Shown here piece after piece: positions 42,903 through 54,818 of a DNA stretch of 64,000 bases; positions within the stretch are counted from its first letter, which is position 1; every line of letters begins with the position of its first letter. The stretch spans positions 930,001-994,000 of the forward strand of contig JAGTXZ010000009.1 in the NCBI GenBank assembly GCA_018398575.1. Direction: 5' to 3'. Under the pieces are notes generated by a model. The model was not told where the DNA came from and searched no databases. It saw nothing but the letters and a program-made list of their open reading frames with translations. The stretch is from Ampelomyces quisqualis. Lineage: Eukaryota; Ascomycota; Dothideomycetes; Pleosporales; Phaeosphaeriaceae. The position numbers and the translations under genes are program-made.

Positions 42903-44456
42903 ATGGATATTCCTACATGGGCTCTCCCTCAGCTTTCTAAGCTGCTCCCGCTGGACGACGAATCACTGAAGCAGATCATATCATATACCGATTCATTGTC
43001 CAATGGAGAAGCAGCAGATCATCTCCAGAACTTGCTTGGCGATAGCCCTCAGGCGCTGGAATTCATTACAACCTTCAATAATCGCCGAAGACCAAAAGCT
43101 AGTGCAATTTCTGCTCAAAATGTGGCATCGAACGATACTTCCGAAGTACCCAAAGCGAAGCCTCGCAAGAAGAAGCAATCCGGCATAGGGAAGCTCCCAC
43201 CACCACGCCGGCCCGACGACTTTGGCAATGTATCAGGGGCTTATCGTAAAAGAGATGAGGAAGATTACATGGCTGGGAGCTCGAAGCCCAAAGATACCAA
43301 GAGCAATGTGTTCGGGCTTTCCAATCCGACACCAAAATCTCGTGGCATCTCCCCTGCTCCGCCACCAGCAAAGTTACCGCCCTCAGCGGCGGGCCAATTA
43401 ATATCAGATGCAAACTCACCACGGAACTCGTCACCGAAGCCCAAAGCGAAAGTGAGCTTGGCTGGTGGTGTTCCTATGCACGGCGCTAGTACTGCGCTCA
43501 ACGATCTCGAGTCTGCTATTCGAGCGCTAGAGATTCAAACAAACCCAACATTAGCTGCTCAAGACAAGAAGCGCAAGTGTAATTGCATGGCGACGCGGCA
43601 TCCGCTCCTTGATGCAGCTCCGAACTGCTTAAACTGTGGAAAGGTTATCTGCGTGAAAGAAGGCATCGGTCCCTGTACATTCTGCAATTCACCTCTTCTC
43701 AGTGCCGAAGAGATCCAGTCCATGGTCCGCGTCCTCCGCGATGAGCGCGGAAAGGAGAAAATGGCAGCAAACAACGCCAACCAGAAGCGAGCCGATGTCT
43801 CCCTGGCCCCTCGCCCCTTCTCGACACCACGATCAACAACTCCTCTCTCCTCAAACCCGGCGTCAGACGTCGAGTCGGAGAGCGAGAAATTAGCCAAAGC
43901 CAAGCAACACAGAGACAAGCTCCTCGCATTCCAAGCGCAGAACGCAAAGCGCACCCAAGTCCACGACGAGGCAGCAGATTTCGAGACCACGACCGCAGGC
44001 CTGAGCATGTGGGCATCGCCACAGGAGCGTGCCATGCAACTCAAGCGCCAACAAAAAGCACTGCGAGAGCAAGAGTGGAACGCACGGCCAGAATACGAGA
44101 AGCGTAAAGTCGTCGCGAGCATCGACCTGGCAGGCGGCAAAATCGTGCGGCGTATGGCAGCTGCGGACCGGCCGGCTACACCTGAAAGCGACGACGATTC
44201 GATGGCACCTCCTGTTGAACATGGCGCCATCTCGAGCGGTAGCGGCGCGTTTGCTAGAAACCCATTGTTGGGTGGTTTGATCAGGCCCACCATCAAAGTG
44301 GAGGAGAGCAAAGGTAAAGACAAGCAGGGTGATAGAAAGCAGACTTGGAGAAGGGTACAAGACGACAATGACGACAACGAGCAGTGGATTTTGGATGGGG
44401 GCGTGTATGGCTCGAGAGCGGATAATGTGAGCTTGGAGATGGACGGATTGAGATGA
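42903..44456 (+). CDS. TRIP4: TRIP4/ASC-1 zinc-finger protein (ribosome-rescue RQT complex)
   Basis: Homologue of TRIP4/Rqt4, a component of the ASC-1/RQT complex that splits collided ribosomes. It is an intronless 517-residue frame. Residues 1-60 form a small helical CUE-like domain (LSKLLPLDDESLKQIISYTD). The family C2HC5 zinc finger is at about 225-270: KCNCMATRHPLLDAAPNCLN followed by CGKVICVKEGIGPCTFC. A conserved downstream region includes KAKQHRDKLLAFQAQNAKRT and SMWASPQERAMQLKRQQKAL. Linkers are Ser/Pro-rich. No ASCH domain is present, as expected for fungal members. ATG 42903 is preferred over an upstream in-frame codon at 42780. Confidence 0.92.
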   Translation: MDIPTWALPQLSKLLPLDDESLKQIISYTDSLSNGEAADHLQNLLGDSPQALEFITTFNNRRRPKASAISAQNVASNDTSEVPKAKPRKKKQSGIGKLPPPRRPDDFGNVSGAYRKRDEEDYMAGSSKPKDTKSNVFGLSNPTPKSRGISPAPPPAKLPPSAAGQLISDANSPRNSSPKPKAKVSLAGGVPMHGASTALNDLESAIRALEIQTNPTLAAQDKKRKCNCMATRHPLLDAAPNCLNCGKVICVKEGIGPCTFCNSPLLSAEEIQSMVRVLRDERGKEKMAANNANQKRADVSLAPRPFSTPRSTTPLSSNPASDVESESEKLAKAKQHRDKLLAFQAQNAKRTQVHDEAADFETTTAGLSMWASPQERAMQLKRQQKALREQEWNARPEYEKRKVVASIDLAGGKIVRRMAAADRPATPESDDDSMAPPVEHGAISSGSGAFARNPLLGGLIRPTIKVEESKGKDKQGDRKQTWRRVQDDNDDNEQWILDGGVYGSRADNVSLEMDGLR

Positions 44457-45320
44457 AGACTCTACGCAGCTCCACAGTACTTGTCTTGTGTATTCGATGC
44501 ACATAGGACCATAGGCTCGAGTACTTTGACCATCATGTCAAAGCCACAGGCTGTAGTGCGCCGTCTCTTGGAACAAACGCCAAAGTCTCATTACTACAAC
44601 TACTATTCTTTTGTGTATTCTAGATGTACAACACCAACAACCCAGATACGTGACGTTCCCCAAACGATTGGCCATCGTCGCGCGATCTCACTTGCGTTCA
44701 CCCTGTTCCTGCAGCGCAGTCGAGCCCACAGCGCTAATCTTCAACATTTACCAGACCCCCTCCAACCACCACCTCCTACTCCAGGCCCAACCTCGAAACC
44801 GCACATGATGGCCCTTGCACGCCTCCAGGCACTTTCCGCCTTACTTCCCCTGCGCCCCACCCTCGCACAACCATGCCTCCGAAAAAAACCTCGCCCTTCC
44901 CCCGTCCCTCGGACCGCGACCGGACCCCAAAATCGCAGACCATGTCGTCGCGACCCTCGCAACCACCATACTGACAGGCCCAGCGCTACATGCGAAGCTA
45001 GCCACACGCTTCGGATCTTACGGCTAGACAGAGCGCCCAGCGAAACGGGTCCTGGAGAAACTCGGGCTCGTGCTCAGAACTAGCGCTGGGAGTGGGCAGT
45101 ACTACTGTGGTATGACCAAGTGTTGTGGCTTACATGAGCAATAAGTAGGTAGGTGTGTAAGTGCAGTACTATATTTGAGCTGTGTGCAAGCTTCTCACGG
45201 CGACGAAATTGATAGTCCTTTGCTGCATGGATGGGGTAAGGTATAGTGGGCGTACAGCCATTGTCTTCCGTGGAGGAGATGGTTTAGCCGGACGAGCCAT
45301 GCAGCAAGGTTTGCCGGGGT
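44457..45320. other. Intergenic region with doubtful frames
   Basis: 44815-45144 on the plus strand has codon-like stretches KIADHVVATLATTILTGPAL and TERPAKRVLEKLGLVLRTSA in one frame, separated by a single TAG at 45025. It could be a decayed small gene. No family is recognised and no splice pair removes the stop. Confidence 0.3.
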
Positions 45321-45960
45321 GACGAAGAGTTTACAGCGGAGATGGACGAGGTTTTCAGGGCAGAAGAGAAAACTTTTTTCGAAAAGCTGGGAACATGATC
45401 CTCGGATGGCTCGGTTCGTCTTGTCTCCCACAACAGCCCGTGTTTTTTTTTCCAACTCTCATCAGACACTTGCCAGATACCATGGGCATTGTGTAGTCCA
45501 TCGGCCATGCTCAGCGCAGAAAAGTGGAGCGACCAGGTCGCTGAGGCTGTCGCACACGCGCACGAAAATAGCTCTGTTCACTCCAACCTGAGCACAACAA
45601 ACATGCTCGTCCATCAGACCAGCCAGTTCTGTAGACGTAGTGCTTGCTAATTTCGGAGGTTCCAGATGCGTCGAGCTCGGTCTGGACGGCGGCCTACTCC
45701 CTGACGACCCATTCAGCGACCCGTGTCTATTGGATTATGAGTCGCCCAAAGTCGACGGTTTCAGCCTGGATCTTGTCCTATATGTTATAATGACCGGCCA
45801 TGATCCTTTCTGCAATGGCCCTGCGCCGCGCGGCGGAGAAAGATTTGTCTATGGCGATCAGGTCCGCGCTCTATTCGAGAAAGGCTTCTTTCCGAAACTA
45901 TCTGGCGTACCATTAGGCGATGTCATTGCAAGATGCTGCCAAGAGCGTTCGTTGGACTAG
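45321..45960 (+). pseudogene. Decayed protein-kinase-like gene
   Basis: Remnants of a small kinase-like protein in correct order but several frames. N-lobe: FRAEEKTFFEKLG (frame ends at TGA, about 45396), then EHDPRMARFVLSPTTARVFF in the next frame. After a degenerate stretch: KWSDQVAEAVAHAHENSSVH, the catalytic loop HSNLSTTN (usual Asp replaced by Asn), a 1-nt shift near 45630, then VDVVLANFGGSRC in place of DFG. The C-lobe ends PKVDGFSLDLVLYVIMTGHD to 45960. At least three frame breaks and two lost catalytic Asp codons rule out activity, although the family may already have been a pseudokinase. There is no RIP-like bias here. Confidence 0.7.
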
Positions 45961-46444
45961 CGATTGTGCGTGTCCCCGTGGGATGTGGGGGGTTTTTTTT
46001 TAAAAAAAAACCCCCCACCCCGTGAGACGGGCACGGGATTCTGGATATTCTGGGCGCTGTGCTGGGTGTGGGTGGGAGACGGGAGAAATGGGGGTTTTCT
46101 CTTTTCTTGAGATGCAGTAGTGTTGTGAGCATGGAGGTTGTGAGGACAAGCGTGTGGTTGGTCGTGGGGTGAAGGGTTGAATGTGTATGTATGGGTAGAC
46201 GGGAAGGGGTTGCAGGAGAGGATTGTGAAATGTTTTTCGTCGCCAGTTGTGTAGCTTGCACCGAGCGGTGATGATGTTGCAGTAACGAGATCAATCCGTT
46301 GCATTCGGGTACCACGATTTAATCGTACTGCCACGTAGGCCACAAAGCCAAAAGCCCACACTTGAATCGATGCCAGGTACTGGCTGATGCGTTGTCGTAG
46401 ATAATTACAATACCACTATGCTAGTATTTTTTGTCATCAGTGAT
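45961..46444. other. Intergenic region containing a perfect palindrome
   Basis: 3' flank of the minus-strand AAA ATPase gene. Apart from the palindrome at 45985-46018, nothing coding is supported. Plus-strand sequence after 46020 is G/T-rich. Confidence 0.4.
45985..46018. repeat. 34-bp perfect palindrome with no loop
   Basis: GTGGGGGG followed by T9, then A9 followed by CCCCCCAC: two 17-bp arms with no spacer. It lies 25 bp after the kinase remnant and about 430 bp beyond the AAA ATPase stop. As DNA it can extrude a cruciform; as RNA it would be a blunt hairpin. Origin unknown. Confidence 0.9.
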
Positions 46445-49400
46445 TTACACCCTCACCCTAGCCGCGCTCTCGTTGCGTGCGGCCGCTACTCCAAAGCCAA
46501 AGTCCCTTCTCTTTTTCTTGCCTTTGCGGTCGCCGTATTGTTCGTCGAATTTCTTGATTGCATTCAGACTTGACATGTCTTCAGATACACTAGCGCTAAT
46601 CTCCTGGAGTGCCTTGTCGAAGTGACGGAGGTGCAATGTGCGCTTTTCGGGAAAGTTGTAAGCTTGGCCGCGGACGAGGTGGAGGACTTTCGATGGAGGC
46701 GGCGTTGGCGTGGCAGACGAATCGATTGTGGAGGCGGACGACATAGAGGAGTTGGGGATATTGTCTGCCTCGGTCTTCACCTGTAGTTCGGGTTCGAGCG
46801 CTTTCGCAGCAGCCAGCGAGGCTTGTTCGTTCTCCTCTTTTACACAAGCGAGTGCCGCTGCCACAACGATGTTCTTCAGATCACTACCGCTGTAGAATGG
46901 GGTACGCTTGGCAAGATCGTCTAGGCTCACCAATTCATCAAGCTGTTCGCCAGCTAGATGAATGCGCAGGATTTCCTTCCTATCGGCTTGGGTGGGCAAA
47001 TCCACTAGCAGACGTCGCGGTAGCCGACGTATAACGGCATCATCCAGGTCAAACGGCCGGTTCGTAGCTACCATCATGAACACTGATGTCTCATTTAGTC
47101 CGTCCCATTCCTTCAAGAACTGGTTAAGTGTCGCTCGGTGCGATCCTCCATCTTTTGCGGCGTTCCTTGATCCGAAGATGGAATCGGCCTCGTCGAGGAA
47201 AACAATGCATGGCGACAGTTTCTTCGCCAATGAGAAAATGGCAGCAACCGTCTTTTCACTCTCCCCAACATATTTCCCGAGAATTTGGGCTGCAGAGACT
47301 TCCAACACAGTACTGTCGCTTTCTTTGGCAACGGCCTTGGCGAGCAGCGTCTTACCGGTGCCCGGGGGGCCGTATAGGAGCGCACCAGTGATCTTCTCAC
47401 TTGCGAGGATACCATAGCTGAAAGCGTCTGGTCGGAGAAGGGCTAATGAGGTAACTGTCCGGATCGAATCAATCGTCTCCGGCGGTACATGCACTTGATC
47501 GAAGGTCGTCTTGACTTGGTCAGGATCTGCGATACCAGGTATGAGCGCTGCCTCCCACATGTTTGCAGTTGATGCAATCTGTCGAATCTCTCGTTGGCGT
47601 TGTAGACTCTTGGTGTTTTGTTCTTTTTTGTGATTTGGCTGTGGTCCAATCTGCCCTCCAAAGTGGTTCATTGCATGATCGAAGCTCTTGGACTCGGTGG
47701 CAGCTTTATCAAAACATGCGTATTTGGAAGTGTCGCTCGCCTTCAATAGACCCATAGCGAGAGCAACATGCGCCCAGCTCATCTGGCCTGTGTCACTTTC
47801 TGTTTTGATCACCGGACATGTAACGTGCAGTCCAAGGGCTGTTAGGGCTATCCTGTGCACTTCATCATAGGTCAAGACCCGTTTGAAAAACGACTGCGGA
47901 AAGATGGGTATCCAGGTACGCAGGAGTCGGGGCCCGTTTTCTGGATCCGTAATGTTGGTCGTAAGGGTAGGATCGAGTGCCTTGAGCATCTCGCGGATAT
48001 GAGAGAGATTCACGGCTCTAAATTTGGCGGTGTGTGTAGAAAGTGGGTCGGTGTATCCAGGCTGAGTAGGATTGTTGAGGGTAGGGTCCATAGTGGACTG
48101 GCTGGCGCTGGTTTCTCCATCAACGACGATAGTCCTGAAGAAGCTCGATTCACCCTCTCCCTGCAAGGAACGAACTGCGCTGCTTGCTGTTAGCTGTGGA
48201 AACGGTTTGGAGAGAAGAGACGTTGCACCTAGCAGACAGCTCAGGGGTGAGCCCTCGTGAACAGGTGCTACCAACAATCATGATGCTTTCGCCAACCATA
48301 CGACGTTTGCGAACAAGCTCCTCGAGCTTCTGGAGAAGCCGGCCGCCATATTGCGTGGCATTCATTTCCTTGAAGTCTTTGACATGAATGATTTTGGATG
48401 GAGCTGGGACCTGGGCATTAGTCGATGATGAGCCAATGCTTACGGTCATGGTGATGCCTTGGCCGGCACCGACCATGGGCAAGGCCGAGTTGAGCTCCAA
48501 AGGCGTGGATTTTGAATCTACCGAATAGTCAAAGAAGGCTGGCGCGTGGCGTGACTCTGCTTGTCCTGACTTGGTGAGGTCAACGCTGTCCTTGGTGCCG
48601 CTTAATCCGCGGCTCTGCTTTGCTTCGTCTGCATCGATCAGAACATCAAGCAGCGTCGCCAACTTCATGTCCTCCAGTTGGGTTTCGTTTTGGCTACTTG
48701 CGGGTGCGCTCTCACCAAGTACACCAGGATTGGTGGTTGCGTTAGCGCCAGGTTTCAGGCCACTAAACAAGATGCTCAAGAAGCCTTTGCCGGCCAAAGG
48801 CAGTTCTTGTAATTCGTATCGCCCTGGATGGGGTTCAGCAGGCTCCATGACGTCCTCTCCACGCACAACGGAATTTAGTTGATATGTTTCGTAACCTAAA
48901 GAGCGTATGGAGCGAGGTGTCGGTTCGGAAGTTTCCCCTAGATAGTCTCCGGCTAGTTGCGCGAGATCTTGGGCGGTCAGTACAATGAGATCAGATCTCA
49001 GCTCTTGTGCAAGTTCCTGTATACAAGCATCCACGGCCTCTTCCTGTGAAGGCATAGAGGAATGTAGAATCAGGTTGGTTTTTGCACTGGGAAAGGAGTC
49101 GGACACAGGGGGCTTCAAGGCGCAAAGGGAGGCAGCGATAGAGGCCCGGATTTCTGCAAGTACGATGGGCGAGATTGGATTAGAGATTGTTGTCCGCCAT
49201 GACTCGGCGGGGACGGCTGCTTTCTTCAGCCAGGTTTCGAGTCTGGCCTCCTTCTTGTTCAAAATGGCTTCGAGTCTTTGCTGGGCATCCCAGGTCGGAT
49301 CCACGTCTATAGCCTCGGGTCTCTCGATGAGCCTCGTCAGCTCGCGCGAGCGCCGTTGAAACACGGCTTGACGATGCGCCGGTGCGGCATCTTCCTCGGT

Positions 49401-50129
49401 GGGCATTGAAGCAAGCGACTGCCACAATCGTGCTTTCCACTTGGTCTCGAGAGCAGAGAGATGGGATGCATGGTTGGCGTGCAGAGCCGTGTCTGTATCC
49501 GTGGCAGGCGGCACTGCGCCGGCGTCGCTTGCCGTATCCTGGGGCACCGTGGCCTCGTGTTCCTTCCGGGCTCGTTCGGCAGACGCTAGTCTCTCGGCCA
49601 GGTACGTTTCGACCTTGCGCTTCTCGTCGTCGTCCAGCCGATGCTTCCACAGACCCAGGACTAGGCGCGACAGCACCTGCACGGCGTCGAGATCCTTGGA
49701 GGCTGGGATAGAGCACGTGGCCTGCTCACCCGACCCGGTTTCCGACACGGCGACGGAGAGACAAGCGGGGCTGGCGGGCGAAGCCTGGCGCCGCATCACT
49801 CTGGTGTTGAGAAACCAGTCGGGGACGTGCACGGGCGGCAGGCCCTGGGCCTTTCTGCCTCTCTGTTGCCGGCGCAGAGCGGCCGAGTATCTGCGGGTGG
49901 TTTCGCGAGAGCGCTGCAGCTTCTGCGCCAGCAGCTCCGGGTCCTCCGAGGCCACGGCGTCCGTGTCGCCGCGCGGCGGGTCGCTGGGCGCGGGAGGGGG
50001 GTTCGCGGCGTGCAAGGCGCGCGTAGTATGGAGACTGCGCAGTCGTGGAGGGGACGGGTAGCGGCGGCCGCGGATGAGTCGCGCCGGCGGTCGGGGGGAC
50101 GCTCGCAGGGCCGGCCGTATGGCGTACAT
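46445..50129 (-). CDS. Large mitochondrial AAA ATPase
   Basis: Exons 50129-48229 and 48179-46445 join through a 49-nt intron (GTGCAA donor, GCTAACA branch, GCAG acceptor) to 1211 residues. The start MYAIRPALRASPRPPARLIR gives a basic mitochondrial presequence ending near RSLHTTRALHAA. The long N-terminal half is charged and partly helical. The AAA module (about 860-1080) has Walker A GPPGTGKT, pore motif KYVGESEKT, Walker B IVFLDEAD, sensor 1 MVATNRP and Arg fingers VIRRLPRR. It resembles the Msp1/ATAD1 and katanin class of AAA proteins but is much longer than Msp1, as in fungal 'mitochondrial AAA ATPase' annotations. The C-terminus is Lys/Arg-rich. Substrate unknown. Its start is 165 bp from the divergent WD40 gene. 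Confidence 0.87.
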
Positions 50130-50294
50130 GGGTGCGTGTGAGCAGCCCGCGGATGGGTGCGGGGGAGGGAGGGCCAGCTGTGGTGGTGGATGGTGGTGAC
50201 TCTGGTGAGGGCGACGCACGGCGGGCGCTAGACGACGGTAGCCGAGCCATGTCTCTGCGCGCCCAACACGCCGTCCTCGACGTCCGCCCGCACG

Positions 50295-53200
50295 ATGAGC
50301 CCGCCCTCGCCCGTCAAGCCCGCGCGCGCCCACGCCAGCCTCGCCCTGCGCCAGGTCGTCGGCACCACGGCCGCGTCGGCGCACGCCCTCGACAGCCTGC
50401 CCGCGGGCCACGCCTTTGCCTACACGGCCGGCGCCGCCGCCGTCATCGCCACCGTCGACGCCCAGCGGCGCGTCTCGCAGCGCTTCTACCGCGCGCGCCC
50501 CGCGACGACCCCCCTCAATGCCTCGTCGCCCGTCTACGCGGGGCCCTCGACGCCGCCCCCGAACGAGAGCCGCAACCGCCCCGCGGCTTCCCTGCGCGAC
50601 GCATCGCCGCTCGCATCGCCGGCGGCCCCCGACTGGGCCGACTCCCCCGCAACCAGGCCATGGACCGTCCGCGAGAAAGTGCAGGCCGCCCGGTGCGTCA
50701 GCCTCAGCCACGACGGCAGGTTTCTGGCGGTCGGAGAGGTAGGCCGCCTGCGCACCCCGTCCGCGGCTCTGCAGCGCTAACGGGCCCCAAGACCGGCTAC
50801 AAACCGCGAGTCCTCATCTTCGCCACTGCCCCCGACGTGCCGTCCGACACCCCGCTGACGTCGCTGCCGGAGCACACCATCGGCGTCAACTGCTTGGCCT
50901 TCAGCCCCGATTCGCGCTACCTGGCAAGCCTGGGCTACTCCACCGACGGCTACTTGTACATCTGGAGCATCGACTCGCGCACCGGCGCTGCCTCGCTCTG
51001 TGCGAGCAACAAGTGCATCAGCACCATCCACCGAATCGCCTGGATCGGCAACAAGCTCGTCACGGTTGGCCAACGCCACGTCAGAGTCTGGAGAGTCGAC
51101 GAGCCCAAGTCGTCCGCACGGCTTTCCAAGGCCCGTGCCAGCGATGTTTCCTTTCTGGCCGCCTCCTGTCACAGACCACTCCACGGCCGGAATTGTCTGC
51201 TCGGCACGCTCAAAGACGCAACATTCACCAGCGTTGTTGCCGTGGCACCCAACAAGGCCATTGTGGCGTCCGATCGGGGCGACGTCTGCTTGATCGACGA
51301 CTCTGCCTCAGACCAGCGTTTCGTAAAGCTCTTCGACGCCGGCTTCCCTGTCAGCGCCATGGCACTGGACGCCAAGGGGAGGCTTCACCTGGCGAGCAAC
51401 CACGGTGGACTCAAGACCGTTTTTGTTCGTGAAATGATAGCATGTCTCACGCCCCCACCTTCGCCGCCCCCTCGCGTCGAGTCTCCAACGGTATGCGTGA
51501 CGGAAAGCAACCAGATTGCTGCCATTGTTTGCTTGGCCGATCATGTCGTAACTGTCGACTCGCAGCGCGCTATCCGTCTATCGCATCTATGTGCTGTCGA
51601 TGATGATACCGTTGTAGGGGACGTTGCTCACACATTGCCCGCGCATGGTGATTCCGTGCTTGGCGTGGCCGCGTTATCGACCCCATCCAACGCATTGAAT
51701 GCCTCTTATTACACCTGGGCCGCCGATGGCACCATCTTATTTTGGAACATGGATGGTAGCTTCAAGGACTCGCTCCATGTGACGCTTGAGCAGCTCGACC
51801 TTCCGGACGCCGTAGTGAACGAGCTTCGGAAAGTTTGCGCCTCCGCCGATGCTAGCTACCTAGTCACTGGCGACAAATATGGTGTACTCAGAATCATTGA
51901 CACCGCTCAAAAGACCAGTGTGTACGATTTCAAAGCGCATGCTGCAGAAATTACAAGTATCTCCGTCTTCGAAGAAGAGCAATGTGCCCTCGTGGCTTGC
52001 GCCAGCCGAGACCGGACGGTGCAGATTTTTTCACGCACCAGTGAAACCTGGCATCTGCTTCAAACACTGGACGAGCATGCTGGAGCAGTCAATGGCATAC
52101 GCTTCTCACGGGACGGTAAGCGACTCGTGTCCTCGTCGAGTGATCGAAGCATTGTGGTACGCCATCTTCTTTCACGCCAAGACGGCCAAGCCAGGACGAT
52201 ACGGGCGTTCGTCATGCTACGGACCATTGTTTTGAAGGCTTCCCCAGTTTCCATGACCTGGGACATCGATAACGATGGCGTGTTACTTGTGTCGTCGATA
52301 GATCGTCAAGTCCACAGATACGACACTCGGAACGGTCAGTGTCTAAACAGCTTCCGAGCATGCGATAACGATGGTGGCGACGCTGTCATTCTGTCTTCGT
52401 TGGTGCATATTCCCCGAGGCTGGAGCTCCTCACTCATCGCTGGTGTCTCCAGCACCGATAAATCGATACGTATTTATGAAGAAAATGGTACCCTCACTGC
52501 TCGTGATTGGGGTCACACGGAGGGAGTTTCCGACATATCTCTCATCCAGAAGCCGACTGAAAATGACAATGGCAAGTCACTTGTGACTGTCGCCGTAGAC
52601 GGAACTATATTCATCTGGGACCTAGCACTGCAGCCGAATCGTCACGATCTATCGAGATCCATGGACTTGCTTGGTCCGAGCACCCCCACAGACTCTGACT
52701 TGCTCGCGAGTAGACCACCGCTACGTCGTGTGTTCTCTCAATCGGAGCTAGCACGCTTTCAGTCACCTGAGGAAGACAATGCCACGCCAACCGGGAACAA
52801 ATCGCCAAAGCTGCGAAAGCGTATGTCGAAGATTTCCTTGGCCCAGACTCCCAAGTTAGAGCCATCGCTATTGCCAAGTGGCCCGCGGGAAGCTCGCACA
52901 ACTGGTTGGCAAGGCCAGGGTTCTATTCGGCGGCCCAAGAACCGTTCACCGTCACCTCCGAGCCCGCGCAACCCACAGATCGCGAGAAGAATGCCTCCTG
53001 TGGACACGCGTGCCAGGACCAAGGCGCCCACCCACGAGTTCGGCAGCCTCGGTGCATCGACTGAAATGTTGTGCCGGACACTTCGCGCCTTTCGGAAGCG
53101 TCTCGCTACCAGCAACGACACCTTGAGTTCAGAGCTCGCAAGAGAGGTGGAGAGAGAGCTCGCAACCACTGCGAGAGCGATCGGTGACCGGGTAAAACCA

Positions 53201-53485
53201 AAGGAAATTGACGAAACAGTCATGGTCAAACTGCTTGACCAGTACTCGGAAAGGCTAGTGTCTATGCTTGACGAACGGATTGCGGCAAGCGTAGCTCAAC
53301 GTGTCCGGGAGAACAGTCTCACCATATCTGAAGGCGCAGAGTCACCCGGTCTTGACCAAATTCCAAGGCGAACGAGATCAAACAGCGAGACTAGAACAGG
53401 GCTAGCAGCGGAGGGGCTGGCCGTGGAGGAACATACTACGGATACACTTATTGTACAGAGCATAGAGCCAAGTACAGACGCTTGA
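50295..53485 (+). CDS. WD40 protein, MABP1/WDR62-like
   Basis: Exons 50295-50738 and 50792-53485 (53-nt intron, GTAGGC donor, GCTAACG branch) give 1045 residues. Two WD40 propellers are suggested. The family hallmark TGYKPRVLIFATAPDVPSDT is followed by IGVNCLAFSPDSRYLASLGY, DGYLYIWSIDSRTGAASLCA, HAAEITSISVFEEEQ, CASRDRTVQIFS and AVNGIRFSRDGKRLVSSSSD. The C-terminal 250 residues are Ser/Pro-rich with a final coiled-coil segment (VMVKLLDQYSERLVSMLDER). Animal relatives are JNK scaffolds and centrosomal proteins; the fungal role is not established. The first exon is very GC-rich and Ala/Pro-rich. Confidence 0.88.
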
Positions 53486-54385
53486 TTCCGACTATGCGTG
53501 GAGCACATACAGCACGAGCTAGGACGATTCATCGGCTCACGAAATCACGAGTAATGATCAAAGGGCGTTATCAGGAGAGTATATCTTTGGAGTAATATCT
53601 GGCGTCTCGAACTGCTGGGGAAAAAAAGTCTATTCTTGCACAAACACAGGGCGCCGCTGGGTTATGCAAGTGGAGAAGATTTGGTGCACGACTCACAGCC
53701 GCCTAGACTTAACTCATAGCCCTTCTCCGATCCTTTCCAACCCTACCAATAATAGACCAAGTTTTTTTTGGTACCCGATACTCTGCGCTCATCTTCATGC
53801 ACGCCCCCACAAACACGGCAAACGAACCGTCTCTGATCATCTCCATACCACTTCCCCACTCGCCCTTCTCGCTCACTCCAATTTCCACATACTCATCATT
53901 ATACCCGCTCCTTACACACACCTAGTCATTCCATTTCTGCAAACCACGCAGCGCTAGCGCACGTTCTCTTCCTTCTAGTTCCCACCACTGCTGCCGCGAA
54001 AGCCAAACCAGCGAGAATACACTGCATGAGTACAACGGCGCGCACTCACACGGCGACGTTGTTGTATTTCGATTTTCACCTTTCTGCCTGCAAGCGCCCA
54101 GCGCCCAGGCCCCTCTCCCCCCCCCCCCTCCAAAAAAGCAGGGATATTTCCCACGCGCAGGGTACAGCTGCTCTCTTGCCTATCTCGCTGCGACTGCGAC
54201 TGCGACTGCAACGACGACGACGTCTTGAAGATTATTACGGATCAGGAAGGACCAGTGCTAGGATTCTATTGTAGACTGATCTCGAGCGGTTAGTTGTTGT
54301 CTTTCTTTCTTCTCAAAGCATGTGATACAATCGGACTACGGCCAGTGGGAATCTGAGAGCGCGCCACAAGAGTTACCAACGTGCG
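53486..54385. other. Intergenic region
   Basis: About 900 bp downstream of the WD40 gene. CT-rich in part, with a C11 run at about 54117-54128 and a (CTGCGA)3 repeat near 54190. No gene is supported. Confidence 0.4.
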
Positions 54386-54650
54386 ATGTGTGCAATGGTT
54401 GATCCCCGCAACATGGGTAGACCATATCGAGACAGATTTTCAGAGGAAGTCAGCTCAGGTAGGTGTCTACGTGATATGCGCCCAGCATCTCTTCCATTAT
54501 GTAGTTCCATTAAGCCAATCGCCACTTTCAGGTGGAGTGGAAAGATTGAGGAGATTGCAGTGTGGTACTCGTACGTATGGCTGGGGAAAACTGTGGTACA
54601 TCCTAGATTGTGCGTAGCTAACTCAGGCTGCTAGCCTTGCCCACAGACAT
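54386..54650 (+). other. Candidate spliced transcript, short ORF or lncRNA
   Basis: Two textbook fungal introns lie in tandem: 54459-54531 (GTAGGT donor, TTTCAG acceptor, 73 nt) and 54571-54626 (GTACGT donor, GCTAAC branch, CAG acceptor, 56 nt). Joining the exons from ATG 54386 gives only about 40 codons, MCAMVDPRNMGRPYRDRFSE to a TAG just after 54626. An alternative frame over the last junction extends to 54993 but lacks an upstream start. The splice signals suggest transcription; coding potential is doubtful. Confidence 0.35.
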
Positions 54651-54818
54651 AGCACAAGCTGCACAATCATCTCCGCACATCAGCTATTCAAAGACTGCAG
54701 TATCAAGAGTGTTTGTGCCACGTCTCCTAGTCAGACATGACGCTCGACAAGTCATCGATACTTGTCGATTGTGTCTCACCCGCCATTTCGAACCGGACGC
54801 CTGCCTCGAGGCCTCATT

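Noticed and set aside
44815..45144. Frame with one internal TAG (KIADHVVATLATTILTGPAL ... RPAKRVLEKLGLVLRT)
   Set aside because: No recognisable family and no splice pair removing the stop; GC-rich sequence readily gives open frames.
48150..50711. A single 853-codon minus-strand frame as its own gene
   Set aside because: It is exon 1 of the AAA ATPase plus upstream read-through; the presequence start at 50129 and the 49-nt intron explain it better.
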